The notes: a model not told the origin generated them from the letters alone. DNA of 40,873 nucleotides from Syntrophaceae bacterium (GCA_013388675.1 JACAEW010000218.1:1-40873), one strand, 5' to 3'. Positions 7,686-15,189 are shown, numbered from the stretch's first letter. Program-made: numbers and translations.

Positions 7686-8276
7686 TTGCCTAAGAACGCC
7701 TTCTACGCCTTGGCCGTGCTGGCCGTTCCCGTCGCCTTGGCTTTCGCCATGGGGAGTGCCCGGGCGGATATCTCTACGCCCTTCTCGCCCGGCAAGGTAG
7801 GGGATGAAGCTTTCTCCTTCGTCCTGCCCTCTTCCCAGGGAAAGCTGGTGGATTATTACAAAGACTATTACGGGAAGTATCACCTGGTGATGACCTTCTT
7901 CCCGGCCGCCTTCACCCCCGTCTGAACGGGCGAAATGGAGGCGCACAATAGAGACCTTTATCTCTACAAGCGCCTGAGCACCCAGGTCCTGGGTGTGAGC
8001 ATGGATGATCCCATCACCCTCAAGCATTTCGCCGAGAGTCTGGACCTTGATTTTCCCATTATCTCCAACATGTTGCCCTGGATGGGAATGGCCTACGGCG
8101 CCTACCGGGATAAACCGCCTTTTCTCCCCGACGGGACCCAGAACTGGTTTGGCCGGCGAACGGTGATCGTCGACAAAAAGGGGGTTATTCGGTACATCAA
8201 GGACGGCTCGCCGGATAATAAGGAGATTCTAGAGTTTTTGCTTAAACTGGAAAAAGAGTTCCGGGGAAAGAAGTGA
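7686..8276 (+). CDS. Secreted 1-Sec peroxiredoxin (AhpC/TSA family), predicted selenoprotein (Sec80)
   Basis: A 196-residue thioredoxin-fold peroxiredoxin. The N-terminus is a signal peptide (hydrophobic ALAVLAVPVALAFAMG, likely cut after ARA), placing the enzyme in the periplasm. The peroxidatic motif PxxxTxxC reads PAAFTPV-UGA-TGEM, with UGA at 7923-7925 as residue 80, exactly on the peroxidatic cysteine. Downstream the family continues normally (QVLGVSMDD, FPIISN, RRTVIVDKKGVIRYI). No cysteine occurs anywhere else, so there is no resolving Cys and an external thiol must reduce the selenenic acid. Selenocysteine peroxiredoxins are an established bacterial family (PrxU of Eubacterium acidaminophilum). 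The start is TTG 7686, right behind AAGGAGAGG. A 235-base gap upstream has an isolated TATAAT at 7582-7587 without a clear -35. A lipoprotein gene follows after 13 bases. Confidence 0.87.
7939..7975 (+). promoter_or_regulatory. SECIS-like hairpin of the Sec peroxiredoxin gene
   Basis: After the UGA at 7923-7925, AGGCGC (7939-7944) pairs with GCGCCT (7970-7975), and above a small internal loop TAGAGA (7949-7954) pairs with TCTCTA (7961-7966), closing the loop CCTTTA. The loop starts 30 bases after the UGA, inside the bacterial range. It lacks the usual G in its first two bases; a register opening two pairs would put G first but weakens the stem. Confidence 0.5.
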
Positions 8277-8289
8277 AAAGGAGGCCAAC

Positions 8290-8940
8290 ATGAATCCAAA
8301 AATAAAACCTGCGGGTATCCTCGGAACGATCGCGGCGGCTGGGGTAATGATCGCGCTTTTCGCCGGATGCGCCACTTTGGGCGAAAAACCGAAGCCTCCC
8401 ATTGTGCCCACCGACCGGGGGACGGTCATTTACCTGGACAAGTATGAGTTCAAGCGGCCCCCGGAAGGCTGGGCGCTCATGAGAAGCGTCGAGGGGGGCG
8501 ATTTTGAACTGGGTTTTGTGAAAATCGAAAAAGGAGATTTCCCTACCCAGACCACTTTTATGTACGATGACATGCCCTACGGCGGGCACCGGGACTTGGA
8601 CAAGCGGGCCGCCTATTACTGCACCCGGTTCCTCTTCAACAGCGGGATCGACCTGCGGGTTACCAAAAGGGAAAAGACCCAGATCAACGGAATGGATGCC
8701 ATTGCCATCTCCATGGAAGGGGAAAACCCCAATCGGAACGAGAAGGCCAAGTCCAAGGTTTACCTGGTTAAGAAGGGAAATCGGATCATATCCTTTGTCT
8801 GCACCCAGTGGCGTCCTCTGAACGGCACTTACAGCCAGGAGCCTTTCGATCATTTTGAGGGCTTTGTCCAGAGCTTCAGGTTCCTGAAGAAGGACTTCTA
8901 CGAAGCTTTCGAAGAAGAGCTGGGGAAAGCAGGACTGTAA
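8290..8940 (+). CDS. Lipoprotein of unknown function
   Basis: A 216-residue predicted lipoprotein: Lys near the N-terminus, a hydrophobic stretch (AAAGVMIALFAG) and a lipobox ending FAGC followed by AT. The mature part is a mixed alpha/beta globular domain (WALMRSVEGGDFELGF, GMDAIAISMEG, RIISFVCTQW) that recalls PsbP/DUF1795-like lipoproteins, and it is laid out much like the lipoprotein at 34654-35301, with a compact domain ending in a charged helix. The AAGGAGG site 7 bases before ATG is strong, and the gene lies 13 bases after the peroxiredoxin, so both are probably co-transcribed and act at the cell envelope. No specific role can be named. Confidence 0.75.
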   Translation: MNPKIKPAGILGTIAAAGVMIALFAGCATLGEKPKPPIVPTDRGTVIYLDKYEFKRPPEGWALMRSVEGGDFELGFVKIEKGDFPTQTTFMYDDMPYGGHRDLDKRAAYYCTRFLFNSGIDLRVTKREKTQINGMDAIAISMEGENPNRNEKAKSKVYLVKKGNRIISFVCTQWRPLNGTYSQEPFDHFEGFVQSFRFLKKDFYEAFEEELGKAGL

Positions 8941-9001
8941 AAGGGACCGTCCGGCTGACCTGGCCGGGGTTGAAAAAATGCTCGCTGCGAGTTGAAAATC
9001 G

Positions 9002-9054
9002 AAAGCCGGCAAAATTGGGTAGGGGCGCACCGCAAGGTGCGCCCCCGGCTTTTT
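9002..9054 (+). terminator. Nested palindrome with GNRA loop, probable terminator and dispersed palindrome
   Basis: GGGGCGCACC (9022-9031) pairs perfectly with GGTGCGCCCC (9036-9045) around a GCAA tetraloop. An outer stem AAAGCCGG (9002-9009) pairs with CCGGCTTT, running into a T stretch. It closes the peroxiredoxin-lipoprotein unit. The GGGGCG...CGCCCC arms resemble the palindromes near 11196 and 35477. The rest of the 8941-9235 gap shows nothing I can name. Confidence 0.6.
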
Positions 9055-9235
9055 CCATTGCCCCCGTCCTGAGAAAATCCAGGCCGAGGTTTCCTATCCG
9101 CCTTCCAGGAATTCCTTTTTTTCCAAAACCTTATCTGTCCGTCCCCCACATTCGCAGGCCTTTTTCTGGCAATAAAGGCCAAAAGCGGCTAGACTGGAAT
9201 AGCGCTTCTGATCCTTTTAAAGGGGGTGCTCAGCA

Positions 9236-9529
9236 ATGAAGCTCATTAACAAACTCGCCCATCTTTTCAGCGGTTCCCCCCAAGACAGTTCTTTCCTGAT
9301 CGATGTGCAGTGCGGGCGTTGCGGGGAGGTTATCCAAGCGAGGATCGATTGGAATAACGACCTGAGCGCCGAGTACGGCGAGGACGAAAGGGAAATGACC
9401 TACTATTGCCGAAAGGTCCTCATCGGAAAAAGAGATTGCTACCTGCCCGTAGAGATCGAGCTGCGGTTCGATGCCCGTCGAAATCTTACGGGGAAACAGA
9501 TCAAGGGAGGAAAGTTTGTGGAGGTGTAA
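9236..9529 (+). CDS. Small cysteine-containing protein of unknown function
   Basis: A 97-residue protein beginning MKLINKLAHLFSG and containing a CGRC knuckle (about residues 26-29) followed by two further cysteines (YYCRK, KRDCY). This could bind one zinc ion. A tract of acidic residues (SAEYGEDERE) lies between the Cys groups. AAGGGGGTG precedes ATG 9236. It lies alone between two terminator-like hairpins, 132 bases upstream of dodecin. I recognise no named family. Codon use looks like its neighbours, and the spacing of conserved-looking motifs supports a real gene. Confidence 0.65.
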   Translation: MKLINKLAHLFSGSPQDSSFLIDVQCGRCGEVIQARIDWNNDLSAEYGEDEREMTYYCRKVLIGKRDCYLPVEIELRFDARRNLTGKQIKGGKFVEV

Positions 9530-9661
9530 GGTCCGGTCCTTCCCCTCCGCAGGATTTCATTTTCGATGCGGTCTTTCAGGGATTGCCAAAAAGGGCCGCT
9601 ATGCTAAAATAGCGCGGGTTGCGATTCCAATCCAATCATCTTCAGGAGGGAGGGCTTGGTT

Positions 9662-9877
9662 ATGGACGGGAGCATTTACAAAATCATCGAGGTTGTGGGA
9701 ACGAGCAAAACTTCTTGGGAGGACGCCGCCAAAAATGCCGTGGAGACAGCCGCGAAAACTCTGGAAGACCTGCGAATCGCTGAAATCGTCAAGTTGGACA
9801 TGACGATCGACAAGGGGAAAGTCACTTCCTACAGGACCCGGGTGAACATTTCTTTCAAATACCGGGCAGAGGATTAA
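9662..9877 (+). CDS. Dodecin (flavin-binding storage protein)
   Basis: A 71-residue dodecin. The sequence follows the family closely: YKIIEVVGTSKTSWEDAA, NAVETAAKTLEDLR, AEIVKLDM, then KVTSYRTRVNISFKY. Dodecins form hollow dodecamers that bind and buffer FMN, FAD or lumichrome in the cytoplasm. A Trp in TSW, present here, stacks on the flavin. ATG 9662 follows an AGGAGGGAGGG tract; a TTG two codons upstream is possible. The gene is monocistronic, with a strong terminator behind it. It fits an organism with many flavoproteins, such as the reductase at 48-1403. Confidence 0.9.
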   Translation: MDGSIYKIIEVVGTSKTSWEDAAKNAVETAAKTLEDLRIAEIVKLDMTIDKGKVTSYRTRVNISFKYRAED

Positions 9878-9902
9878 CCCAATAAAAAACGGAATCGCGC
9901 CG

Positions 9903-9940
9903 GCTCAGCTTTCCTTCCGGGGAATGCTGAGCTTTTTTTT
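9903..9940 (+). terminator. Rho-independent terminator of the dodecin gene
   Basis: GCTCAGC (9903-9909) pairs with GCTGAGC (9926-9932), with further TTTCC/GGGAA pairing inside, followed by eight T (9933-9940). The T run overlaps the stop codon of the convergent DUF493 gene. Confidence 0.88.
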
Positions 9941-10274
9941 AAAGAGAAATGACTCCCTTCATTTCCCCCGCTCGCCGGTAAAAAGAAATCACCTCCTCGC
10001 TCGAGGCCACCTCCCACTCGGCGGTAAAGCTCACATATCGACCGTTTTTGGAAAACCGTCTGGTAAAAGGCCTTCCTTCGAATAGGGCTATCAGTTCGTC
10101 CACCTTTGCCAGAGGGGCGATAAATTTAAATAGATAGCGGCAAGGGAAGGAATAATATTCATCGAGCTTGGCCTGGAAGCCTAAAAGGTAGGGGTCTTCC
10201 ACGGGGATATTCCTTTCATGAATTTTTTCCTCGTCCAGCGGAGAGACCGGGTCGGTCTTGGGAGAAGGAGTCAA
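9939..10274 (-). CDS. DUF493 / YbeD-like protein
   Basis: A 111-residue protein matching the DUF493 (YbeD) pattern: FPCRYLFKFIAPL, a RFSKNGRYVSFTAEWEVASSEEV segment and a closing GVISL. Members are small ferredoxin-like-fold proteins, possibly regulatory (ACT-like); the function is unsettled. The first 20-25 residues are polar and may not be conserved. The frame opens at TTG 10274, which overlaps the TGA of the upstream acyltransferase gene, suggesting coupled translation; a later start cannot be excluded. It converges on dodecin and shares the terminator region. Confidence 0.78.
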   Translation of the reverse strand: MTPSPKTDPVSPLDEEKIHERNIPVEDPYLLGFQAKLDEYYSFPCRYLFKFIAPLAKVDELIALFEGRPFTRRFSKNGRYVSFTAEWEVASSEEVISFYRRAGEMKGVISL

Positions 10275-11011
10275 CCCTTTGCAGAATCCACCATTCCATG
10301 GTCCCGAAGGTTTTGGAAAATAACGGACCTCACCTTTTCCAAAACCATATCCCGGTCCCCTTCATCATAAGGCGAGGTATCAATGGGGTCCCCTACGATC
10401 ACGCTCATCGTTCCCGGTTTTATCCGCAAGGCTCTCTTGGGGAATAGCTTATGGCCGCCCAGGATGGTGACGGGCACGATGGGAAGTTTGGCCTTGAGAG
10501 CCAATACCACCCCGCCTTTCTTGAAGGCCTGGAGTTTCCCGGCCACGTTTCGCGTTCCTTCGGCGAAAAAATAGGCGCTAATCCCGTCCCTCAATTCCCG
10601 GATGGCCTGGTTGATCCGGGCGATGGATTTGGGGCTGTCGCTGCGGTCGATGAAAATCACCTTCGCCCGGCGCGCCGCCCAGCCAAAGAGGGGAATTTTT
10701 TCAAGGGATTGCTTCCCGATAAACCGCAGGGGATGGGACAACTTCCAGGCCACCGCCAAAGGGTCTAAATTGCTGGAATGGTTGGACATGAATACGTAAG
10801 AACGTTCCCGGTCGATCTTCTCCAGGCCTTCAACACGGACCCCCACTCCGTTCGTCTTCATGATCAGCCAGGCCCAAAATCGGCCAATTTTATAGGGAGA
10901 CCTCCCACTTTTGCTGAAGAGGCTGAGCAGGAGGACCGCAGGCCCGAGAATCAAGGTATAAAGAATGGTTGTCGTCGCGGCCCACAGGGCCATGGTTCCG
11001 GTTAGGATCAT
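10271..11011 (-). CDS. plsC: 1-acyl-sn-glycerol-3-phosphate acyltransferase (PlsC family)
   Basis: A 246-residue lysophospholipid acyltransferase. The catalytic HxxxxD motif is in NHSSNLDP (His78, Asp83), the substrate-binding FAEGTRN motif is at 149-155, and PIVPVTILGG follows; one or two hydrophobic N-terminal segments anchor it in the inner membrane. It would acylate lysophosphatidate to phosphatidate in phospholipid synthesis. ATG 11011 is preferred because GAGAGGGG lies just upstream; the longer TTG start at 11029 would place that purine tract inside the gene. It is translationally coupled to the DUF493 gene. Confidence 0.87.
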   Translation of the reverse strand: MILTGTMALWAATTTILYTLILGPAVLLLSLFSKSGRSPYKIGRFWAWLIMKTNGVGVRVEGLEKIDRERSYVFMSNHSSNLDPLAVAWKLSHPLRFIGKQSLEKIPLFGWAARRAKVIFIDRSDSPKSIARINQAIRELRDGISAYFFAEGTRNVAGKLQAFKKGGVVLALKAKLPIVPVTILGGHKLFPKRALRIKPGTMSVIVGDPIDTSPYDEGDRDMVLEKVRSVIFQNLRDHGMVDSAKG

Positions 11012-11195
11012 TAAAAACCCCTCTCCCAAAGGATTGAGGTCCCAACAGCCTATTCTTCGGAAATAAGAGGCAACCTCAAGGAAGGCTTAATTTACTGTGC
11101 GTTTATACCATATTCCAGCAGATCTGGCAATGTTTTCAAAGGCCTTGAGCTTTTCCAGGGGGAGGCACTGAAAATGATAAACTCGGGTCTTCATT

Positions 11196-11225
11196 CGCGG
11201 GGGCGATTCATGAATCGCCCCCGCG
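11196..11225. repeat. Perfect 30-bp palindrome in the 11012-11340 gap
   Basis: The left arm CGCGGGGGCGATTCA is the exact reverse complement of the right arm. Its centre, ATTCATGAAT, and its G/C arms resemble the imperfect palindrome at 35477-35514, so both are probably copies of one dispersed palindromic unit. A second, 14-base palindrome CGGTTCGCGAACCG lies at 11244-11257. Neither has a T run. I see no gene in this 329-base gap. Confidence 0.75.
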
Positions 11226-11340
11226 CCCCGCTTGCAAGATAAACGGTTCGCGAACCGCCCTTACGCCGGCTTGCCAAGGTTCCTATTTCCTTTCTATCAA
11301 CCTGTTACCATTATTACTTCTGCGCTTAGCGCCTGAGGAT

Positions 11341-11985
11341 TCAGCCTAGCCCCAATAGCTGTTTAGCCCGTTCCACCGCCGTCCCTGCGTCGGGAGCGTA
11401 CCCATCGGCCCCGATCTCCCGGGCAAAGGCCTCGGTGATGGGAGCGCCCCCGGCCATGACCTTGACCGATTCCCGGACCCCCTTTTCCTTCAGGTATTGA
11501 ACCGTCCGGGCCATGGCTCCCTGAGTGGTCGTCAGGAGCGCCGACATGCAGAAAAGGTTCGGTCGGTATTTCTGAACGGCCTGGTAAAAATTCTCCGGAG
11601 AGACATTGGTCCCCAGGTCCTGGACCTCGAAACCCGCCCCCTGCATCATCATAATCACCAGGTTCTTGCCAATGTCATGCACATCCCCTTCCACCGTCCC
11701 GAAAACCACCTTGGCCTTGGCCTGAATCCCCTTTCCCGCGATCAGGGGACGGAGGACTGCAAGGGCGCTCTCCATGGTCTTGGCGGAAAGGAGCATTTCG
11801 GGAATGAATAGGTCCCCGGCCGCAAATCTCTCCCCCACCTTGTCCATGGCCGCGATCAGGGCCTCGTCAATAATCCTTTGCGGGTCGATTCCCGCACCCA
11901 AGGCTTCGCCGGTTGTTCCGGCGATTTCTTCCAGGTTTCCTTCGATCACCATATGTTTCAGCTTTTCCACCAGAGACATCCCCAT
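11341..11985 (-). CDS. Corrinoid (B12-binding) protein, MtbC/MttC type
   Basis: A 214-residue protein with an N-terminal helical cap (about 1-85; LKHMVIEGNLEEIAG, IIDEALIAAMDKVGERF) and a C-terminal Rossmann B12-binding domain. The latter has the base-off/His-on motif DVHDIG in GTVEGDVHDIGKN, then DLGTNVSPENF, MSALLTTT and AGGAPIT. Such proteins carry a methyl group on cobalt between a substrate-specific methyltransferase and a second methyltransferase. No methyltransferase is in the window; the neighbour upstream is a molybdenum hydroxylase. The start is set at ATG 11985, with an AAGAAAGGG tract in front; the longer open frame runs through repeat R2 and is not coding-like. Monocistronic expression or read-through from the hydroxylase genes are both possible. 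Confidence 0.85.
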   Translation of the reverse strand: MGMSLVEKLKHMVIEGNLEEIAGTTGEALGAGIDPQRIIDEALIAAMDKVGERFAAGDLFIPEMLLSAKTMESALAVLRPLIAGKGIQAKAKVVFGTVEGDVHDIGKNLVIMMMQGAGFEVQDLGTNVSPENFYQAVQKYRPNLFCMSALLTTTQGAMARTVQYLKEKGVRESVKVMAGGAPITEAFAREIGADGYAPDAGTAVERAKQLLGLG

Positions 11986-11992
11986 CCCTTTC

Positions 11993-12077
11993 TTTTCAGG
12001 GTCTTCTCCCAATCGAGTGGGTAAAAAGGGAAAAAACGACTCCATCGCACAGGCCCAGGGGGGCATCCCGCCCGGGG
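11993..12077 (-). repeat. Dispersed repeat, copy R2
   Basis: Read on the minus strand it holds module A (12077-12052, CCCGGGCGGGATGCC plus CCCTGGGCC), about 30 bases of spacer, and module B (12022-11993, core CTCGATTGGGAGAAGACC), ending 8 bases before the corrinoid-protein start. R3 at 12248-12356 has the same modules in the same order on the other strand, so R2 and R3 face each other as an inverted pair about 170 bases apart. Module B matches R1 at 29 of 30 bases. Confidence 0.75.
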
Positions 12078-12247
12078 CGGGACAGCCTCGGCGGGAAAAA
12101 TCCGGGGTTCCGGAGCCCTGGCCCGGCTTCCGCAAGGCACCGGTCCCCGAGCCCTTCGTCCAAAACGAAATCCTATCTTAAACAGGGACAACCTATTTCA
12201 TTTCCGACGCGCCCCGATGGAAGAACCGCTGCCTCAGGATGTCCGGA

Positions 12248-12356
12248 CCCGGGCGGGATGCCGCCCTGGGCCCGGCCAACTCTCTTCCGGCAGGAATAGA
12301 CCCGGGAAGCTCAAAATCTTCCTCAAGCACCCCCTCGATTGGGAGAAGACCCTGAA
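12248..12356 (+). repeat. Dispersed repeat, copy R3 (inverted relative to R2)
   Basis: Module A at 12248-12272 can fold as GGGCGG / CCGCCC around GATG; a longer spacer of about 56 bases follows, then module B at 12329-12356. It ends 25 bases past the stop of the hydroxylase large subunit, with its 3' end pointing into that gene. Together with R2 it fills most of the 396-base gap 11986-12381, which otherwise holds no recognisable gene. Confidence 0.75.
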
Positions 12357-12381
12357 TATTTTTCCATCCGCCCACGGGGGA

Positions 12382-14676
12382 TCAAAACTTTTCCACCGAT
12401 TTCCCAGTGCCCCCGGTCACAAAGGAATTGCTCAGCGGCAAGACCGTGACGTCTTCGCCGACGGCCTTGGCCACCGCATTGGCGATGGCCGCGGCCACGG
12501 GAACGGTCGGGAGTTCGCCCACGCTTTTGGCGCCAAAGGGCCCTGTGGGTTCATAACTTTTTTGGGCGATGTAAACCTGAATCTCGGGCATATCCATGGC
12601 CGTGGGAATCTTGTAATGCAGCAGATCGGTGGAGACCGGTTTCTTGGCCCGGGGGTCGAACTCGATCTGTTCTGTCAAGGCGAACCCCAACCCCATGCAG
12701 ATTCCCCCTTCCACCTGGCCGCGCACCACCTCGGGATTGATCGGGGTTCCCACGTCCACGGCCTGAATCAGGTGGCGCACCCTCACGGTCCGCGTGATCG
12801 TGTCCACGGCGACCTTAGCCCAGCAAACCGCAAAAGGAAGCGGGCTATCCTCGGCTTTGTAGCTGCAGCGACCCATGATAACCGCCCCTTTGCCCCCAAA
12901 GGTTACTTTTGCCGCCGCTTCCGGGAAGGACAGATCGACTTCCCCCTCTTCCGTAGGGATCCGAACCCGGCCTTTTTCAAAACGAATCATTTGCGGCTCG
13001 GTTTTGAAATGCCGGATCAAGGCCTGCCGAAAATTTTCTTTCAAGTCCCGCGCCGCCCGCAAAACCGCGTTACCGGAGACATAGATTTGGCTGCTCGCAT
13101 AGGTCCCCGAATCGTAGGGGGTGTGCTGGGTATCGGCCGCCGTCACCCGCACATCCTCCCATCGGATCCCCAGTTCCTCGGCCACAATTTGGCTCAGGGT
13201 GGTCTCGCTGCCCTGGCCGATGTCGGCTGAACCGGTCATCAGGTTCACGCTCCCGTCGTCATTGAGGAGGATGAAACTCGAACTCATTCCTTCCGCATTC
13301 GATGGCCCGGACGTGTGACACGAAAAAGCCACCCCCCACGCCTCCAGAACTCCCGGGGGAGGCGTTCGCTCCTCTTCCCGTTTTTCGATATCCCGTCGAA
13401 AAGCTTCCCCGCCTTCGACGCATTCGGGGATGGCGCAGCTTTGCAGGACGATCGGGGAGGTGGGAATCCGGTCGCCAATTTCCAGGTGGTTCATGAGCCG
13501 GAATCGGACAGGGTCCATCTCCAAACTTTTGGCGATATCATCCATCATCCTTTCCCGGGCAAAGGTGAGCTGGGGATTCCCGTATCCCCGCATGGCCCCT
13601 GCGGCGGGACCGTTGGTGTACACCAGGGTCCCCCGATATCGATAGTGAGGAATCCGGTACTGGAATTTACGGCTCTGGGCTGCGCTGACGATGGGACCGT
13701 GGGTGCAATAGGCCCCGGTATTCAGGAAAACCTGGGCATCGAAGGCATGCAGGCGCCCGTCCCTTTTGATCCCGCAGCGCAACCGGCAAACCGTTCCGTG
13801 GCGGACGGCGACCGTGAGCAATTCCTCTTCCCGAGTGTTGATGATCTTGACCGGCCGGTTCACCCGTTTCGAAAGGAAGGCGGCCACGTGCTGGTTCACA
13901 AGTTGTTGGCGGCTGCCGAAGCCCCCGCCCATGACCGGCTTGATGACGCGGACGCGGCTTTCCGGCAGGTCGAGCAGCTCCGCCAAAATCCGCCGGTCCT
14001 GGAAGGGGGTTTGGGTGGTGGCCCAAACGGTCAGGAAGCCTTCGCGGGTATAGTGGCAAACACACCCGGCAGGTTCCAGGGGCACGTGCTGCACGAAAGG
14101 GGTGGAATATTCTCTTTCAAAGACCCGATCCGACTCCGCCAGTCCCTGTTCGACCCTTCCCTCCTCCCTTTCGAGGGTCCAGAAACCGTTCGTCGGAAAT
14201 AAGTCGGCGTGGAGAGGGATGGCTCGGGGGTCCAGGGCTTCCTCCACCGTGAAAACCGGGGGAAGCGGTTCATATTCGACGGATATTTTTTTCAACCCCT
14301 CGGCGCAGGCTTCGGGGGTGAGGGCGGCAATGGCGGCCACCCGGTCTCCCGCATACAGGGGATGATCGGTGAGAACGGTCTCGTCTTTTACCAGCAACGC
14401 CGACGGCGGGTTCCCGGCGCAGTTGAATTTCTTTTGGGGAACATCGGCCGGCCCGAGCACGGCCAGAACCCCGGGGACTCTCTCCGCCGCCGATGGATCG
14501 ATCCTTTTCACCCGGGCGTGGGCGTAAGGACTCCGCAGGATCCGCCCGTACACCATCCCCGGAACCACGAGATCATCGGTGTACTCCGCCCGCCCCGTCA
14601 CTTTGCTCACGGACTCGTGGCGGGGAACCGATTTTCGAATGCTCGTCCAATCTTGCTTTCGATCGCCTTCGTTCAT
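12382..14676 (-). CDS. Molybdenum hydroxylase large subunit (xanthine dehydrogenase / 4-hydroxybenzoyl-CoA reductase family)
   Basis: A 764-residue molybdopterin-binding subunit. Family marks are MGGGFGSRQQ (249-258), GAMRGYGNPQ (360-369), SADIGQGSETT near the cofactor (482-492) and GAKSVGELP with the catalytic-base Glu722. The enzymes hydroxylate N-heterocycles or aldehydes, or reductively dehydroxylate aromatic acyl-CoA, with a Mo-pyranopterin cytosine-type cofactor. It follows the 2Fe-2S subunit gene by 9 bases. The usual FAD subunit is absent from the operon, so electrons must leave by another carrier or a distant subunit. The divergent transporter operon could supply its substrate, but this is inference. 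After its TGA the frame stays open for about 60 residues through repeat R3, which I judge non-coding. Confidence 0.88.
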   Translation of the reverse strand: MNEGDRKQDWTSIRKSVPRHESVSKVTGRAEYTDDLVVPGMVYGRILRSPYAHARVKRIDPSAAERVPGVLAVLGPADVPQKKFNCAGNPPSALLVKDETVLTDHPLYAGDRVAAIAALTPEACAEGLKKISVEYEPLPPVFTVEEALDPRAIPLHADLFPTNGFWTLEREEGRVEQGLAESDRVFEREYSTPFVQHVPLEPAGCVCHYTREGFLTVWATTQTPFQDRRILAELLDLPESRVRVIKPVMGGGFGSRQQLVNQHVAAFLSKRVNRPVKIINTREEELLTVAVRHGTVCRLRCGIKRDGRLHAFDAQVFLNTGAYCTHGPIVSAAQSRKFQYRIPHYRYRGTLVYTNGPAAGAMRGYGNPQLTFARERMMDDIAKSLEMDPVRFRLMNHLEIGDRIPTSPIVLQSCAIPECVEGGEAFRRDIEKREEERTPPPGVLEAWGVAFSCHTSGPSNAEGMSSSFILLNDDGSVNLMTGSADIGQGSETTLSQIVAEELGIRWEDVRVTAADTQHTPYDSGTYASSQIYVSGNAVLRAARDLKENFRQALIRHFKTEPQMIRFEKGRVRIPTEEGEVDLSFPEAAAKVTFGGKGAVIMGRCSYKAEDSPLPFAVCWAKVAVDTITRTVRVRHLIQAVDVGTPINPEVVRGQVEGGICMGLGFALTEQIEFDPRAKKPVSTDLLHYKIPTAMDMPEIQVYIAQKSYEPTGPFGAKSVGELPTVPVAAAIANAVAKAVGEDVTVLPLSNSFVTGGTGKSVEKF

Positions 14677-14685
14677 GGATTCGGG

Positions 14686-15189
14686 TCAAGGGTTCATCGC
14701 GCGAGCGGCGTTCCGGATCGCCCGGAGGATCTTTGCATACCCTGTGCAACGGCAGAGGTTCCCAGAAATGGCCCGGCGGATTTCCTCTTCCCCCGGATGG
14801 GGGTTTTGATCGAGAAAGGCCTTGGCGGAAAGGATCATCCCCGGCGCGCAGAAGCCGCACTGCGCCGCCCCCTCAGTCACGAAGGCCTCCTGCAAGGGAT
14901 GAAGTTTGCCTTCGCGGACGAACCCCTCAATGGTCGTAATCTTCTTCCCGTCGGCCTGGACCGCCAGGAGGATGCAGGAGAGCACCGGCCGCCCATCCAG
15001 AAGCACGGTACAGGCCCCGCACTGTCCTTGGTCACACCCTCTTTTCGTCCCTTTCAGCCCTAAATCTTCGCGAAGCACATCGAGAAGAATGGCCGAAGGG
15101 CTGACTTCAAGGGTGTAGGGGGTTTGGTTAATCTCCAAATGGATCGGGATCTTTTTCGGGTTCAATCCCCTTCTTCTTTCTTTGGGCAA
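14686..15189 (-). CDS. Molybdenum hydroxylase small subunit, [2Fe-2S]
   Basis: A 167-residue electron-transfer subunit with two [2Fe-2S] clusters. The N-terminal plant-ferredoxin-like cluster uses C52, C57, C60 and C72 (CDQGQCGAC then SC), and the helical-domain cluster uses C111, C114, C146 and C148 (QCGFCAPGM, NLCRCTGY). It passes electrons from the molybdenum site of the large subunit encoded 9 bases downstream. The start is TTG 15189 with GGAGG 10 bases in front; the first residues are basic and the family fold begins at about residue 14. It is the first gene of the minus-strand operon controlled from the 15190-15551 divergent region. Confidence 0.9.
   Translation of the reverse strand: MPKERRRGLNPKKIPIHLEINQTPYTLEVSPSAILLDVLREDLGLKGTKRGCDQGQCGACTVLLDGRPVLSCILLAVQADGKKITTIEGFVREGKLHPLQEAFVTEGAAQCGFCAPGMILSAKAFLDQNPHPGEEEIRRAISGNLCRCTGYAKILRAIRNAARAMNP

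Noticed and set aside
9656..9661. TTG 9656 as dodecin start
   Set aside because: ATG 9662 gives the normal dodecin length; the TTG adds two residues and cannot be excluded, but is less likely.
11341..12135. Longer form of the corrinoid protein starting at 12135
   Set aside because: The extra N-terminus translates repeat R2, is proline/glycine-rich, and the family domain begins right after ATG 11985, which has its own purine-rich site.
12193..12384. UGA read-through at the end of the hydroxylase large subunit, giving about 60 more residues
   Set aside because: The extension runs through repeat R3, the subunit is already full length, and no SECIS-like loop at the right distance was seen.
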